Origin: Rotaria sp. Silwood1 | Lineage: Eukaryota > Rotifera > Eurotatoria > Philodinida > Philodinidae | Direction: 5' to 3' | Length of the DNA: 64,000 bases | Assembly: GCA_905250075.1 (NCBI GenBank) | Contig: CAJNOP010000036.1 | Coordinates: forward strand, 1,312,392 to 1,376,391 | In this document: one piece after another, positions 12,936 to 25,858 of the stretch | How the letters are laid out: every line of letters begins with the position of its first letter | How positions within the stretch are numbered: position 1 is the first letter of the stretch | Made by a program: the position numbers and the translations under genes | Notes under the pieces: model-generated | What the model was told of the DNA's origin: nothing | Seen by the model: the letters and a program-made list of their open reading frames with translations, nothing else | Databases searched by the model: none

Positions 12936-14335
12936 ATGTCAACGAGTACTCTTCGTCATCCGTGCACAAGAACAAGAACACACATAGAATAGTGAACGCA
13001 AAGGATGAAGATTTTTAAATTCCACACGATGAAGGCTGCAATGAGAAAAAGAAAAAGAAAGAAGAATATATAACTATTTTTAACCTCACTATATAAAATC
13101 TACGCATTTGTACTTTGTGGAAGAATATGGTAAATTATCGACACATTATTTCATTATTCAATAAAATTTGTAAAATTTTCACAACATAAACATGAACCCA
13201 CTACATATGCATGATATTAGTGATGTAAGTTAATGTTTATTTTTTAAAATCTAAAGTTATAAACGTTCGTTAGAGTAGTAATGAAGAAATAAATCGGCAT
13301 AGATTTCTACAGAGAAATCAACATAGAAGAAATGATTATATTTTGATGGTGAATATTGTTTGTGTTACTTACAAGAAAATATTTATACAGTAGAATCAAG
13401 ATAGGAGACAAAAAAAAGCATACAATTTATGAGCAAAGTCGATCCACATTAGAGAAAATAGAATAAAAAGATTTTTGTTTCAAGTACGAAAATAACAAGA
13501 ATAATTGCAATTTAAAATTTAAATATTTTTAGTTTAATAATTAAGAATTTTAAATTATCAATGCTTTTTATTATTACTCAGTAGTTGACAATAATTATTA
13601 TTAACCTTATTACTTTTTTACTTTTTATCATTATTTACTTTATTTTTACTGTTTGTTATAAGAAAAAAATGAAGTAATTTCTTGTTACTTTATTTCAAAT
13701 TATTTTCAAGAGTAATTTGTAATGCGCTGAGAAGTAGCAATGAGTAAAAAATAATTATTGTCGTAAAAGAATAAGCACGTTATGTCATATCTAGGAAGAA
13801 CAAGGAAAGTATGAGTGCATAACAAAGGTATGATCAATTTGTGTTTTTTTAAGAGCTGAACTGCGCTGGACCTAAAACTTATAATGAGCTAATGAATGTA
13901 TTAGAGTATCAACTATAGATAGGATGTATTTATTTGTTTGTTTTTGGAAATGAAGTTTTGGTGTACGTTTAAAAAGTCTTAATTACACGATTAAATTAAC
14001 GTTCTATACTATAGAGAAGTAATATTTCAACCATTCGTGATTTGCACAATTCAATTGACTATATTAATTCTGTAAATAATGCATAAATATTGAGATCAAT
14101 CTATGTGCGAGAAGTGAAATCTAACATTGTTATAATGCTTTCGTGTAACAGAAGAAATACAATCAATGATTAGAAATATTTCTACTATCTTGTTTGTATA
14201 GTACTCCATTGCCTTTTTTGTTATTATTCCCTCTACTGAAAGGAGGGTATTACGCAAAGCGAGTTATGTTCGTTCGTTCGCACGGATCAAAAACATGTTT
14301 TTTAATCTCTTCGACGGACATCCCTCATAAAGATC
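12936..14335. other. Gene-free AT-rich stretch
   Basis: Nothing recognisable. It could lie inside a long intron of the gene whose last exons are at 16577..16860. Confidence 0.4.
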
Positions 14336-14690
14336 GACCGAAGGTAATCAGGGTCGGAGAGCTCGAATCCGTTGTTAGTTTTTTGAAATTTTGCCTAAAT
14401 TCTTTTTTGACAAAAAAGAACTTTTTTTTACAAAAAATTGATTTTTTTATAAACTTTGACCAAAGGTTTTTGGGGTCAATGAGTTCAAGTTTGTTGTTAG
14501 TTTTTTAAAATTTTGTATTCAACTTTCTTTGGTAAAAAAATGAACTTTTAGGAATAAATTTATTTTTTATAGAGTTTGATCGAATGGTTTTTGGGTCGAG
14601 TAATTCAAATTTGTGACTGATTTTTTTAAAGTTCTGTTTTGTTTTTTTCGTGTCGAAAGCTTTTTCTTTCTGGAGTTATTTGCGCTGAAA
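14336..14690. repeat. Degenerate ~121-bp tandem repeat, about three copies
   Basis: Copies start near 14336, 14458 and 14578, each opening with GA[CT]C[GA]AA followed by a GGTTTTTGGGTC-like block, then a block ending GTTAGTTTTTTGAAATTTTG or close to it. Spacing is 122 and 120 bp. The last copy fades out after about 14640. No target duplication or terminal structure was seen. Confidence 0.6.
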
Positions 14691-16576
14691 CTTTGTAGAG
14701 TCGTTGAATTAAGTGAACACTTTGCAAACAATCTGAGGTGAATCGAAAACTTGGGAAATAGAGTGAAAGATTTGCTAGCGTTTGCATGCGATGGGTGACA
14801 TTTTCAATAAGTTCCAACGCTTTCTAGTTTTTTTTCAGAAAACGTTATTATCCAATGCTAGATCGAATCCGACTCGTATCCTTTCTAACTCATTTTGGTG
14901 AAGAAGATAGTGAATTAGGAAAATTTGAGTTTCTAACAACTTGATCTAAGAACGTATGTTGTCGATACTGTAACTTGAGACGAAGTTTGATATACGCCAC
15001 AGGCAAAGTATGTGTGAAACTGTTTTGAAGTTATGTACTGCGTCTTTAATGTAAAATTTAGAGTTGATTGTCACTAGTAACTTTTCTTTGTGACTAATGT
15101 ATCCATGAGATTTTTATTTGAATCGACTATTTATACAAAGATGAGTTAGAGTTGAAAGAGAAACCACGAAGCAAGTGGAAAGAAATAATATGGTGGATAA
15201 TGTGTCGTTGTTTATAGCTTAAAACGCAAAAAGAACAGTAGTAAAACATCAATTTTCTAAATAATTGAAGAAAAACGTTATCCAATGTTTTTCACAATCA
15301 AGTCTCATCTATTGAATTCCTTCAGTTTTGCTGCTGATGATTTCACTTGTTTCCCTAAAATTTTTCTGTATGCGAAAGAATTGTTACGGTTGTCCTGGAG
15401 TGGAGTGAGAAAATTGAAGTCAAATACTGACTGATATGAACTTTTTCTCGCTTTATAAAACATTACATTTCTTGGTTAATGTTTTTTGACTTTTCTCACG
15501 AAACATTGAATTTAGAAAAACAACAGAAACTTCACCTTATTTACGAAAGGTTCTATTGTTTGTCTAAGTTCAATGTCAATTGAGAAGGAAAGAGCTCGAT
15601 CCAAGAATATAATGTGTCGCAGAGTAGAGAAGAATTTGTACAGGTCAGCATTTAGGATCATTTTTTTATCATCCTTATATATGATAGTCTTCACCGATTT
15701 CTCCCATACAAAAATTTTAGAAAAATCGGAAATTTTTTCCCAAATCCAATTTGATGTGCTCCATCCAAAAATTGGATAGAAGTTGTTTTTTAAATAGCCC
15801 TTAGCCTGTATGTGTACGAACACAATAGTTATTGTATTTCCCTGCTTAAATACTCCAATCTCTGCAGCATCACATCCTTTCAGTAGTGGGTCGACGACGT
15901 TTGCGTCGCATTACCTTGTTACTTATTACTGGTAATGTAGTATCTTTAGTTATAATATAGATTATTTTGATCAATTATATTAAATAAATTCCTATAAAAA
16001 AGAAAAATACAATCTCCATTGTTAAACCATTAGTAGTATACTGTTAATTGTCATTGATGTGACTCTGAAAAAACTCGCTCAATATGATTAATGCTTTTCT
16101 TTTACTTCTTTTATCCTCTAAAAGAAAAAACATTCTGTTACGGAAATTAAAAAGCATTTTTGCGTAGATGCAATGTCGGAACTTTTTATGATTTCATAAC
16201 AGAAGCAAAAAAGTTCTGTGCGAAAACTGAAAGAGTTTTTGGAAGATTCGTAGAGTAAAGAGCATTTTATACTTTTCATACAAAACCAATAAAATGTTCT
16301 GAGTTTGTATCCGCGCAAACAAACCTTTGCAGGTTTCTTAACATAATTTTTCTTAGAGTGTAGATATACTTTATGATGTTTCAGAGATTCAAGTGTATTC
16401 ATTCATGTAAGTCTAATCGATTGCAATGTCATTTGACATATATGAATACCTTTGTAGCAGAAAGATAAATTAAATTCTACAATGTAAATATTTCGATTCG
16501 TTCAAATAAGAAATAAAAAATGTTCACAATCAAAAAGATACAATAAAAAAGTATGAATTATTGTTTATCTTTTTAG
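14691..16576. other. No recognisable gene
   Basis: Overlapping open frames on both strands at 15512..15823 and 16118..16402 show no domain and no splice support. Somewhere upstream must lie the earlier exons of the gene ending at 16860; none could be identified with confidence here. Confidence 0.4.
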
Positions 16577-16860
16577 AACTTGCAACGAGTTATACCTCAG
16601 CTATTCGAGATTGAGGTTGATTGTTATGGATCAGATCCAATAACTCATAAAAGTAAAATTCATTTCTTTATCAACATATAAACAAAAACAAATTTATTTT
16701 AATAGAAATCAAAGACGAAAATATAGATGAAACATCCAATAACATAGCACAAGTTCAATCAACATCTACAACTGTTTCATCAACATCAAGCAATACACAA
16801 ACAAAAATGGATGATACAACTGAACAACAATCGGAATCGTCAATGAAACGAGAGAAATAA
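16577..16860 (+). CDS. Terminal two exons of an unidentified plus-strand gene
   Basis: Exon 16577..16652 (after TTTTAG, ending at a GTAAAA donor) and exon 16706..16860 (after AATAG) join in frame and end in TAA. The first encodes an ordered piece containing QRVIPQLFEIEVDCYGSDP. The second is an acidic, Ser/Thr/Gln-rich disordered tail ending KREK. The exon phases (1 nt carried over the intron) agree. The protein family is not recognised. The gene converges with the synaptotagmin-like gene whose stop is only about 105 bp away on the other strand. Upstream exons were not found, so this is either the tail of a gene with long introns in the 13-16 kb region or a remnant. Confidence 0.55.
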
Positions 16861-16964
16861 AATATTAAAAAATTTCGTTGCAATATATTCTTTTCTTTAT
16901 TTTTCTTGTATATTTTTCAAAACAAAAAAAAAAAAAGTTAAATATATAAAAAAAAGAGTAAATT

Positions 16965-18631
16965 TTATTTCCCATTAATTGTATCAATCGATGGAAGTGT
17001 ATGCCACTGAATATGTGGTCGATTAGGTTCTGATAATGTATCTGTCCAATGTTGAAAAACTTGTTGATTTTTTAATTGTGTTGAACCAAATTCCATGAAT
17101 GATATTGGTTTATTTTGAGAAGTCATTAATGTTTTACGATAACATATTGTTATACGTACAGATGTTTTATGAAGTGCAAGATACTCAAAATGAAATGATG
17201 TACTAAATGTAAAAAGATTTTTTTCTATTAGAATTGCTTTTGATTTTTTTTTTGTTGTTATTTTTCCATCAACCATTGTACAAATTTTTATTTGAATTAG
17301 ATCTAAAAAAAAATTCAATGGAAAACAAATAAAAAAGAAAGCATTAATCAATTAAATAAATTTACCACGATGATGAGAATGACCAATTGGTTGTTTAAGT
17401 AAACATTGAATACCAATTATTTTTATTACACCAACATGAAGTAAACATCGATCATTTTCATAAACCAAAGAAATTAATGCACGAGCTTCATTTTCAAATG
17501 GTACCTTAATAGAACAAGACAAAAACAAAAACATTAGAATAAAGAAAAAAAATAGTAAGTAAAATAAATTTAATTGACCTGTTGTTGAGTTATCATATCA
17601 ATTCGATCTTCATTTATTGGAATAGATTTTGTATGCTGTTCACTTGCTGCTAATCCACCCTCATGATGATGTCCAGCTCGTATCATTAAATTATCATATT
17701 GATTAAGTACAAGAATAGTATGACCTAATTCTAAACGTTTATCATTTTTATGATGTCCTAATACATGTATTTTTAAATAACTTTGTTCTAATGTATATTG
17801 ATCCATATCAAATTTAAATATTTCATCAATTGGATCTTTTTTTGAAAAATATTTTTTATTTTTACGTTTATCATTATTTGTATATAAACGAATTTTACAA
17901 AGTAATGATGGAAAACAACGTTCAATTAATGGTTGTGTAGAAACTAAACGTATTAATTGAAATAATAGTTGACTATCATCAATTGAATAATGTAATTTAT
18001 AAACAATATCAATACGAAATAAATCTAAAAGTGAATATTCAAATGAAGGTGTTGCTGTTGTTGCCAATGATTCAGTATCTTGTTCATCAGAATCGGATAA
18101 ATATTCTGTTGGAGTTTGGTCCGAAGTAATTGCTTCGAGTGGACGATTTAAAATTGGTGATGATGTTAAACGACGATCAATTTGTTGAATTTTTGATTTA
18201 ACTGTATCAAATGAAAATGTTGGTGGAGGATATGAACGACGATTAGTTGAACTTGTATATGATGAATCTGATGATAAATGTCTTTGATATCGTTTACCTA
18301 AATCAAATGTTTTATAATTTGATGGCATTTCATCAATAGAAAATTGTGGTAATGTTTCACGAATTATTTTTGGTGATGCTTCTGTATTTTGTAATTTTGG
18401 CAATGGAAAAACAAACCGATCTGTTGCTTTTGTTGGTATTTGTGGTGTTATTGATGCTGGTGATGAATAAAGTAAACGTTTATTTGCCAGAGCAACATTT
18501 GATTGTTGTTTACGTTTACGATTAGTAAAAATATAGATACAAGTAATTATACATAATATAATTGTTAATGAAGTAATGCCAAGTAGAATAATATATGCAT
18601 AAGGCTGTTCGACTACGATAGACCCAAACAT
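16965..18631 (-). CDS. Synaptotagmin-like membrane protein with two C2-type domains
   Basis: Three exons on the minus strand: 17579..18631, 17366..17504 and 16965..17302, all GT-AG, giving 509 residues. The open frame extends upstream, but Met at 18631 is preferred because it sits directly before the membrane anchor (about residues 9-36, then RKRKQQ). A long Ser/Pro/Thr linker runs to about 225, then two C2-like segments, and the C-terminus contains WHTL, the WHxL motif of synaptotagmin C2B. Intron positions, phases and last-exon length match the gene at 211..1706. As there, the acidic Ca2+ ligands are not obvious, so the C2 domains may bind lipids or proteins without Ca2+ (inference). Likely role: membrane trafficking. 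Subtype unresolved. Confidence 0.78.
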
Positions 18632-19012
18632 TCTTATTCTTTTTCTCTTTTCATCGGTATACGCACAATAGCAATATTGAAATTTCTTTTTTTTTTGCTG
18701 TTGGTATGTGATTCTATACACCTGCTACGTTTTTTTTAATCCTGCTGACTTATAACTAGTCGAATCAAATGATGAAAGTCCAGAAAAAAAAAGTAAGGAG
18801 AGACGGATTAAGTGTCAAAAAGTCAACTATCATTTATTTTATACTTAATCGATAAAAACAATACCAAAAAAAAAAAACAAATTTGCTTGATCATCATATC
18901 AATATTAGTATTCCTTTTCTTTTTTTTTATTTCAATAATAAATAATTTTTGAAAAAAATCAAAAAAAGAAAACTTTTATTAAACCTAAGAAAAAGAAACA
19001 ACAATATGAAAT

Positions 19013-21961
19013 TTAATAGCGGACAAATTTTTGTATTCGATGATTAAATGAATCACTAACATATAAATTAAGTTGATTATCAAGGATTACCGAAACAGGA
19101 TAATTAAGCATAGTTGAATTATTGCCAACTTGGCCTGATATACCAGCAATTGTAGTACCATTTGTTTGATCAACTGGATACATTTGTATCCGATGATTAA
19201 ACATATCAGCTACATACATATTACCCATGGGATCAAATGTGAAACCTGTAGGATGATCCAGCAATGTTGATGTATTACCATTCAATCCATTAACATCACC
19301 TTCAACTATTGTCCATTTATTATCACCTAAAACCCAACGAACAATATTACTTGCACCAAAATTAGCAATGATAAGACTGTTGGTTGATGAATCGAAATAG
19401 AGACCAGCAGGACGATATAATTTCGTATTATTTGTTCCGAAGCCATTTCCACCAGCAGCAATAGTACCTGATGAACTGCTTGATAAGTATTTCATAACAC
19501 GATGATTATTAAAATCTGCGATATATACTGCATTTGAATTGGAATCTAATGTAACGCCATAGGGAATACTAAATTTATTTAATGTAGAACCTGAAGAACC
19601 TAAAATAATATGACAACAAATAACGTTAGAAATTATTTTAATGAAAATAAATAATATTATTTTCTATATTTTTGAATATGTTTTGTTGTTAAAGAAAATA
19701 TCAAAATTATGAAATGGTAAAATAATTTCTTTTTTTTCTACCTGTAATTCCAGCGATTGTCGTACCATAAGATGCACCATAACTCCAAAATTGAACACGA
19801 TAATTATCAGAATCTGCTATATATAAATTATCATTTGAATCAATATAAACATAAGTAGGTCCATTCAAATCACTCATATTAGTTCCTCGTACTGCATTTG
19901 CTTGACCAGCTATTGTCGTACAAGTTAATTCTCTGATATCACATTTTTGAATTCGATTATTATATCTATCACCGATATAGAGTTTCTCGAATGAATCAAA
20001 TGCTAAACCAAAAGGACTGGAAAATTGTTCAGATGTATTTCCTCTGATGCCTGTAGTACCAAATAATGTTATACCAGTAGTATTCCAACGAAGAATGGCT
20101 ATAAGAGCTACAGACAAAAATATGAGAAAATTTCAATGATGATTCTTTGTTGAATTTCAGAAAAAGAACAAAAACTTTTTTTCAGATTTTTCTAATGGAA
20201 AAAACATTTACAAGGTTTAATAGCTGTTGTTTTTGATTTGTTTAGTAGAAGAATAATAGTGATAATTATACCAAGAAGAATAAGACAAAATACAGATGCA
20301 CATGCCCGTCGTCGTGAACATCGGCAACAATATTCTAACCATTTTCTATATTATATGTTGAAAACTATACAATAAATATGCTGTCGTTTGTACTTACTTT
20401 ATCTTTTTATTTTTTGATGATTGATGAGATTGATGTGTAGGATTTGTTAGATCTTCTACCGTTCCAAATAACTACATTCATAAGAATATTGAATATAAAG
20501 AGAAAAATCCTAAATTTTATTTTTTACTTCTTTATTTTTAATAGAATTTGTTGAATTTGTTCTATTGGTAATAGTATTCTAGACAAAAATTTGCAGATTT
20601 CAAAATATAAAGGATTTCTTTTTTTTAGTTATTTGATAATCTGTTACTTTGGCTGTTGTATAACAATGTTGTTTGATAGTTGAATCTATTTCGTAATTAT
20701 TCACATAATTAAATTTTTGATTTAAATCATCAGTAGATTTCCATGACTTTTGACGAAACTATTACAAAAAAATATTGAATTTTATAACTATATTTTTCAC
20801 TAATTTCATTTCTACTCAATCATAGCCACGTGACAGACCAAAGATTGAATTAAATATATACAGTATTTGTTACGAAAATCTCGCATGAAGAACGTATATT
20901 ATAGACAAAATTTGCTCTTATCGTAGGAAAACACTAAAAATTTTCGATAATCTTGAGAAGGAAAGTACAATCCTCCACACATACTCTGCTTGCGAGACTG
21001 CTAATTCTACTGAGTGACTGTGTCAACCTCGAGTTATAGTTTTGATTGAAGAAGCCATTAAAAAAACTATATACTTGGGATTGATGAAATCAATATTTAC
21101 TTGTTGATTGTTTGAAATCATCATAGAATGAGGCGTGATCCGATTTCTTTTATTTTTTGAATGCATAGTAATACAATGGGTTTGAATAACATTATTTTTA
21201 TTGTTTTTTCTTATGATTATTGTTTATCCTAAACCTCAGTAACATCTCTATTTTCCAGATGATAGATTATTTCAATAAAAATTTGAGTAATAATGAAGGA
21301 TATCGCATAAGTTCTGTGCCTTAATAGAAGTTTTAATGGACTAAGAATTTATGGTAAGTAACGTAGCACAAATATACAAAGCGATATGTAGTATCTAGGG
21401 TGTGGGTATGGTTATCTTCTATACCGACACCTTAGAGAACATTCTTTGTTTGTATATAAACTAATTTTCATTGAAACTTCGAATTAATGAGACACTCTTT
21501 ATGGTAAGTCTTTATTCAAGTTAACCTGTGATAATGGACGACGAACTCTAGTCACACTAACAGAAGATGTTGCACTTAATGATCGTTTGAATAAATTTTC
21601 TTTTTTAATTGAATTTTCAAATCTATTACGACTTTGATGAGTTGTTAGAGTTGCTGATTTCTATTTAAATAGAAAATAAAAATAATTACAGAATAATGGT
21701 AGATTTACATACAGGATTGATACGCTTTTTGTCTTTCTTATCTAAAGGCAGACGGGTAGTACTAGTTGGTCTAACAGAAATATGAACAACCGAAGTAATT
21801 CGAGGATTCAGTTCAAATGATGATGAACACTAAATCAAAACAATAATGAGAGAAAAGAAAAAAAAAATTACCAGAGAACTCACATGCTGTTCAAACGATT
21901 GATCATAATGAGATAATTTTTTGGCATCTAGTCTTATTCTTGATACATGACCGTCTGTCAT
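19013..21961 (-). CDS. Type II membrane protein with extracellular NHL-repeat propeller
   Basis: Nine exons on the minus strand: 21884..21961, 21713..21829, 21526..21660, 20648..20758, 20528..20578, 20398..20471, 20212..20345, 19742..20107 and 19013..19599. They sum to 550 codons plus stop with matching phases. The N-terminal ~195 residues are hydrophilic and Ser/Thr/Lys rich. Next come a Cys/Arg-rich patch and one transmembrane segment (about 203-224). The rest is NHL repeats, recognisable by recurring phrases such as LYIADSDNYRVQ, MYVADMFNHRIQ and LYVSDSFNHRIQ, each followed by TTIAG. NHL repeats fold as beta-propellers that bind proteins or RNA. With the anchor N-terminal and no signal peptide, the propeller is expected outside the cell or in the lumen. 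Ligand unknown. The early small exons are the least certain part. Confidence 0.75.
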
Positions 21962-24004
21962 TATTAAAATCAGTAGTTTTTACTAACCAGAAAGTCAATT
22001 CTTCTTGTTACTGAATGAATGAGTGTTTTTTTTTCTTGTATTATATATGAGTTGCAATATTTCGATACAAAATGAAAAAGGAAAAAGTTGATTACATTTG
22101 CACTGCTATCTAATAAGTAGATGCAAATCAATATTCTAGAATGGCTTCGTGCATATTTTGTGCACTAGAAAAAAAGTTTGAAGGATGTGATTTGAAACAA
22201 AATAAAATAACAAGGATCAATTAATAAAAGAGCTAAATTTCTTTATATTAGATAGATAACATGATTCATAGTACTGTTTCAGTTTTTCGAATCACTCTCT
22301 CATTTCTCTTATGAAAGTTTATCTTCGATCAAAATCCAATGTTGAAATATGTTCAGATCTAGCAGATAGTTTCGATTACTTATATAGTTTTATAACCTTA
22401 TAAGTGATTCAAGGATTTATTTCAATAATAATAAGATGAATAATCAGATGTATTTCAAATCATGCTAACAACTCATTTTGTAATCATCTCAAAATTTCGA
22501 TCAACTTTTACAAAACACATCGTATTTATTTTTTGACCATCTCAAAAACATAGCAATCTATAGTTATGATTAGACATATTTATGAATATGCGCAAAATTT
22601 TAGATTCACAGGCTGCTACGTTCGTTACATTTTTAAATTTCTTGAAGATTAGTGATTGAGTAATTTTCAAATGGATTTCGAATGCTCAAAACAAAATTTT
22701 GAAATAATGGTTTTAGGCGACCAGCAAATTAGCTTAGCATACGCGAATAGTCGCGCCTGCACTAATCAATTGGTTTCATTGGTTTCAGCAGAATAACTTC
22801 AGCACTAAATATGTACTGCATTCGGATCTCTCTCCAGCTATTATAGCCGATATAACATTTACTACTCTCCTAGTAACATTTGAAAGTGATTCTCATTGAA
22901 CTTACGAATGAATAGAGGACATATTGACAATCATTTCGTTAATAATTATTTCGAGTAGTCTTCTGAATATAAAGTTCGACAAAGTTTAGTGCCCAACAAG
23001 TGTATTTTCAGAATGGAAATGGAAAGATCGATGCCTATTTGTTATTCTACATCATCATTAGTGATAGCTCATAGTTTTATCATAATCATAGAAATCTAAT
23101 CAATAAGTCAAAAATTCGAGCGTTAGAAAATCGTTCACGAACTGCTGATATTCACCGAAACAAGAGGTTCGACAAACAAATTTTTTCAGCACATCTAGTT
23201 TAATCAAGTTCATGTTATTAGAATCTAGTAAACAGATGTTTGATTGTCAAAAGCTGTCTAGTGCAAATTTTTAAACTGAATCAACAGAAAAATAAAGGAC
23301 AATCTTTCAAGTCTCCATTTTTCCTAATTAAATTGAAACACGATGAAAACCTTGAAAATCTTCGAATTTCTCACAGAAGACCATATGAAAACATGTAGAA
23401 ATCTAGTGTATTCATCACATCTAATCTCATAAGACTTTTTTTAACTTTCAAAACCTAGATATCAACTACATGAGATTATATTCGATCACGAACAATACAA
23501 AGCTGTATTTAAGTACACGTTATAACAAATCATAACTGGCCTTACAAAATATGATATAAAAATCGATTTAACTGACGATCTACAATTTGTCGCATACAAG
23601 CGATATATTGACAAACAAAACACTAAAACTAGCCATTGAATATTGATCTAAAGGGTTGGCGATAAACTTTTTAGAATGTTCCTTATAGAAAAAGTAACGT
23701 CCAATTCAGAGCAATGTTTAATACACGCAACGTGCATATTGTACACAATGACATCAAAAAGTTTCTGAAAAGAACGTATCGAAGTGTGAAAGCAATTTTC
23801 TAAAGTATTTCGGCTTAGATTGTTTTTACCTCTTGTGACTAAATTCAACGATATACAACAATCTGAAAAGCTTTTACTCTAAAGCAGCTTCGTTAATCTT
23901 AGTTTACTTTTAGTTTCTTTTACTAATTACATAGGTAAATTAATTCATAGGATCGTCACAAAAGGAACAGATTCGTGTTTAAGAATAATGAATGGTTGCA
24001 ATAG
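21962..24004. other. No recognisable gene
   Basis: About 2 kb without a supported coding region, repeat or RNA. The open frame at 23648..23848 has no family resemblance. Confidence 0.5.
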
Positions 24005-25858
24005 TTAGATTTTGATATTTACATCAACACTCTTCCAAATTGCTATAGCTTTAGGTTCAAGTATTAAATGTGAACCGATAGCATTAATACGAGAAAGCCA
24101 TTCGAATTTGGCTTGATCATTTTTCATAAGTGATCGAGCTAATTTCAAAGTACCTTTCGTGCAGTTGACCCGAAATGAACGAAGTCGTCTAAACGACTTG
24201 ATCAGCTCTTCAATTATTTCTATTTGATTTTTCTTAATCAAATTACTCGATGAAACTTGAATACTTAGACATTCGAGTTGCGGAAATGTCAAAGTCAAAT
24301 AATATAAATCCTTCAAATGAACAGTTCCATCCGCTCCATGACAATACAATTCTAAATTTTTAATATGATTGCCATCTATTGAAGGTGATGTTGTACGTAG
24401 AAGATAGATTAAATCGCCGTACATCATTTTGAGTATTTCAAGCCGTTTATGTCCATAGAAGAGTTGATCAAAAAGTATTCTGTTCACTTTGCATTCTGTC
24501 GAACGAAAATAAAATAATGACTTGAGATTCTTGAGTTTCAATGAGGTTGGAAGTACTTCAGTGGTTTCGTTCTCCTGATCATAAACATTTACCGAACTAA
24601 GAGAAAGCCATGTGATAGAAGAAAAATGACGAATAACTTCAAGATAATCGTTTTTCGTTATTGGAATATGTTCGCCGTTCATTGTGAGTCCTACAATGTT
24701 GTGAGGTGGCTGTTCTAGATGTGTCGGATTAGTACAAAGGCCGTGAACAGCTTCTGGAGATGTATTATAGCTTTGTTCGCGAGTGTATTGATAAGGAACA
24801 CTATCAATAAACAATGTTGCGTTGTTTGTATATATACGAAAGGACGAAGACAAGTCGAAATTTTCTGCAAAAGATTTAAAAACAAGTGATTTGAGTTCAG
24901 CATCTCCATTATCACTGTAACGATTAAACAGATCTAATGTTATTTCTATTTCAAGACCCAAAAGAAATGTTTTCAGAGATGGCATGGCAGCGACCACATC
25001 TGCCCAAAGACGCGCGTCTGCATAATCAGGATCGTCACTTTTCACGCTGACGGAAACATATTCAATTGATGGAATATTACAAAGAAGTGGTCGTAGTAGG
25101 CTTTGAAACGGAATTACTTGATGTCCTATTGTTTGTATATAAAATTCTTTCAGTACTTGAGGTATAATGTTCATTCGAAATTGAGGAATGAACTCTTGTG
25201 GTGTATTACGTACAATGCATGCTTCTAGACGAATTAGATAGGGTGCAAGTGCGAAAAGCATTGACAAGTCTTGCAGAGTAGCGATTTCAATTTCAAGATC
25301 TTCCAAACATGTATTTGGACTGACTTGTGTTTTAAATTGAAGGCCTTCATCGACAATAAGTTTAACTTTGCGAAAATTATTTGGCGTAGAAAATATATAT
25401 AAATTGAATAGCGATTCGGTTGTACTAGTCATTTTTTCGTAAGAACTAAAGTGAATAGTCAATTCTTCGAGATAAAGCAATTTAGGCAAAATTTTCACAT
25501 CGTTATTAGCAAATTCATCGAGTATAATCGATTTTAAGTGAGGCAATGTACCTTTGAAACTATCATTGTCAAGATTCTTGCCAAAAAGTTCAATTTGACC
25601 AGTTGCACATGCATTGCTAAGTGATAACTTGGTAAGACGTTCTCCAATGAAGGCCAAGCAAGAAGACGAACACAAGTATTGAAATTGATTCAAGGACAAA
25701 TCAGAAATATCTAATCGGAAAAAAAATTCGGTAATTGTACGTTGAAGACGGGAATTCAGACGACCAAACGAGTAAAGTATATCGAAAGAACTTAAGTAGC
25801 GACATATTTCAATCAATATCTCATCGGGAAGATCTTCTAGATGATGAGGATACGCCAT
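24005..25858 (-). CDS. F-box protein with leucine-rich C-terminal region
   Basis: Intronless ORF of 617 residues. Residues about 6-45 form an F-box (LPDEILIEICRYLSSFDIL, then a conserved Leu/Arg turn), the module that docks on Skp1 in SCF ubiquitin ligases. The remainder shows irregular leucine-rich spacing, for example LEDLEIEIATLQDLSML and KNLKSLFYFRS, consistent with an LRR-like substrate-binding domain. It would act as the substrate receptor of an SCF complex; the target is unknown. The start ATG is right before the F-box, and there is no upstream in-frame alternative worth preferring. Large families of intronless F-box/LRR genes of this length occur in bdelloid genomes. Codon use is more balanced than in GBF1, which may reflect a younger or faster-evolving family. 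Confidence 0.8.
   Translation of the reverse strand: MAYPHHLEDLPDEILIEICRYLSSFDILYSFGRLNSRLQRTITEFFFRLDISDLSLNQFQYLCSSSCLAFIGERLTKLSLSNACATGQIELFGKNLDNDSFKGTLPHLKSIILDEFANNDVKILPKLLYLEELTIHFSSYEKMTSTTESLFNLYIFSTPNNFRKVKLIVDEGLQFKTQVSPNTCLEDLEIEIATLQDLSMLFALAPYLIRLEACIVRNTPQEFIPQFRMNIIPQVLKEFYIQTIGHQVIPFQSLLRPLLCNIPSIEYVSVSVKSDDPDYADARLWADVVAAMPSLKTFLLGLEIEITLDLFNRYSDNGDAELKSLVFKSFAENFDLSSSFRIYTNNATLFIDSVPYQYTREQSYNTSPEAVHGLCTNPTHLEQPPHNIVGLTMNGEHIPITKNDYLEVIRHFSSITWLSLSSVNVYDQENETTEVLPTSLKLKNLKSLFYFRSTECKVNRILFDQLFYGHKRLEILKMMYGDLIYLLRTTSPSIDGNHIKNLELYCHGADGTVHLKDLYYLTLTFPQLECLSIQVSSSNLIKKNQIEIIEELIKSFRRLRSFRVNCTKGTLKLARSLMKNDQAKFEWLSRINAIGSHLILEPKAIAIWKSVDVNIKI

Noticed and set aside
11910-12992. 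Three open frames sharing FERGE-type phrases
   Set aside because: They are mirror copies within the fold-back arms and disappear outside it, so repetition rather than selection explains their similarity.
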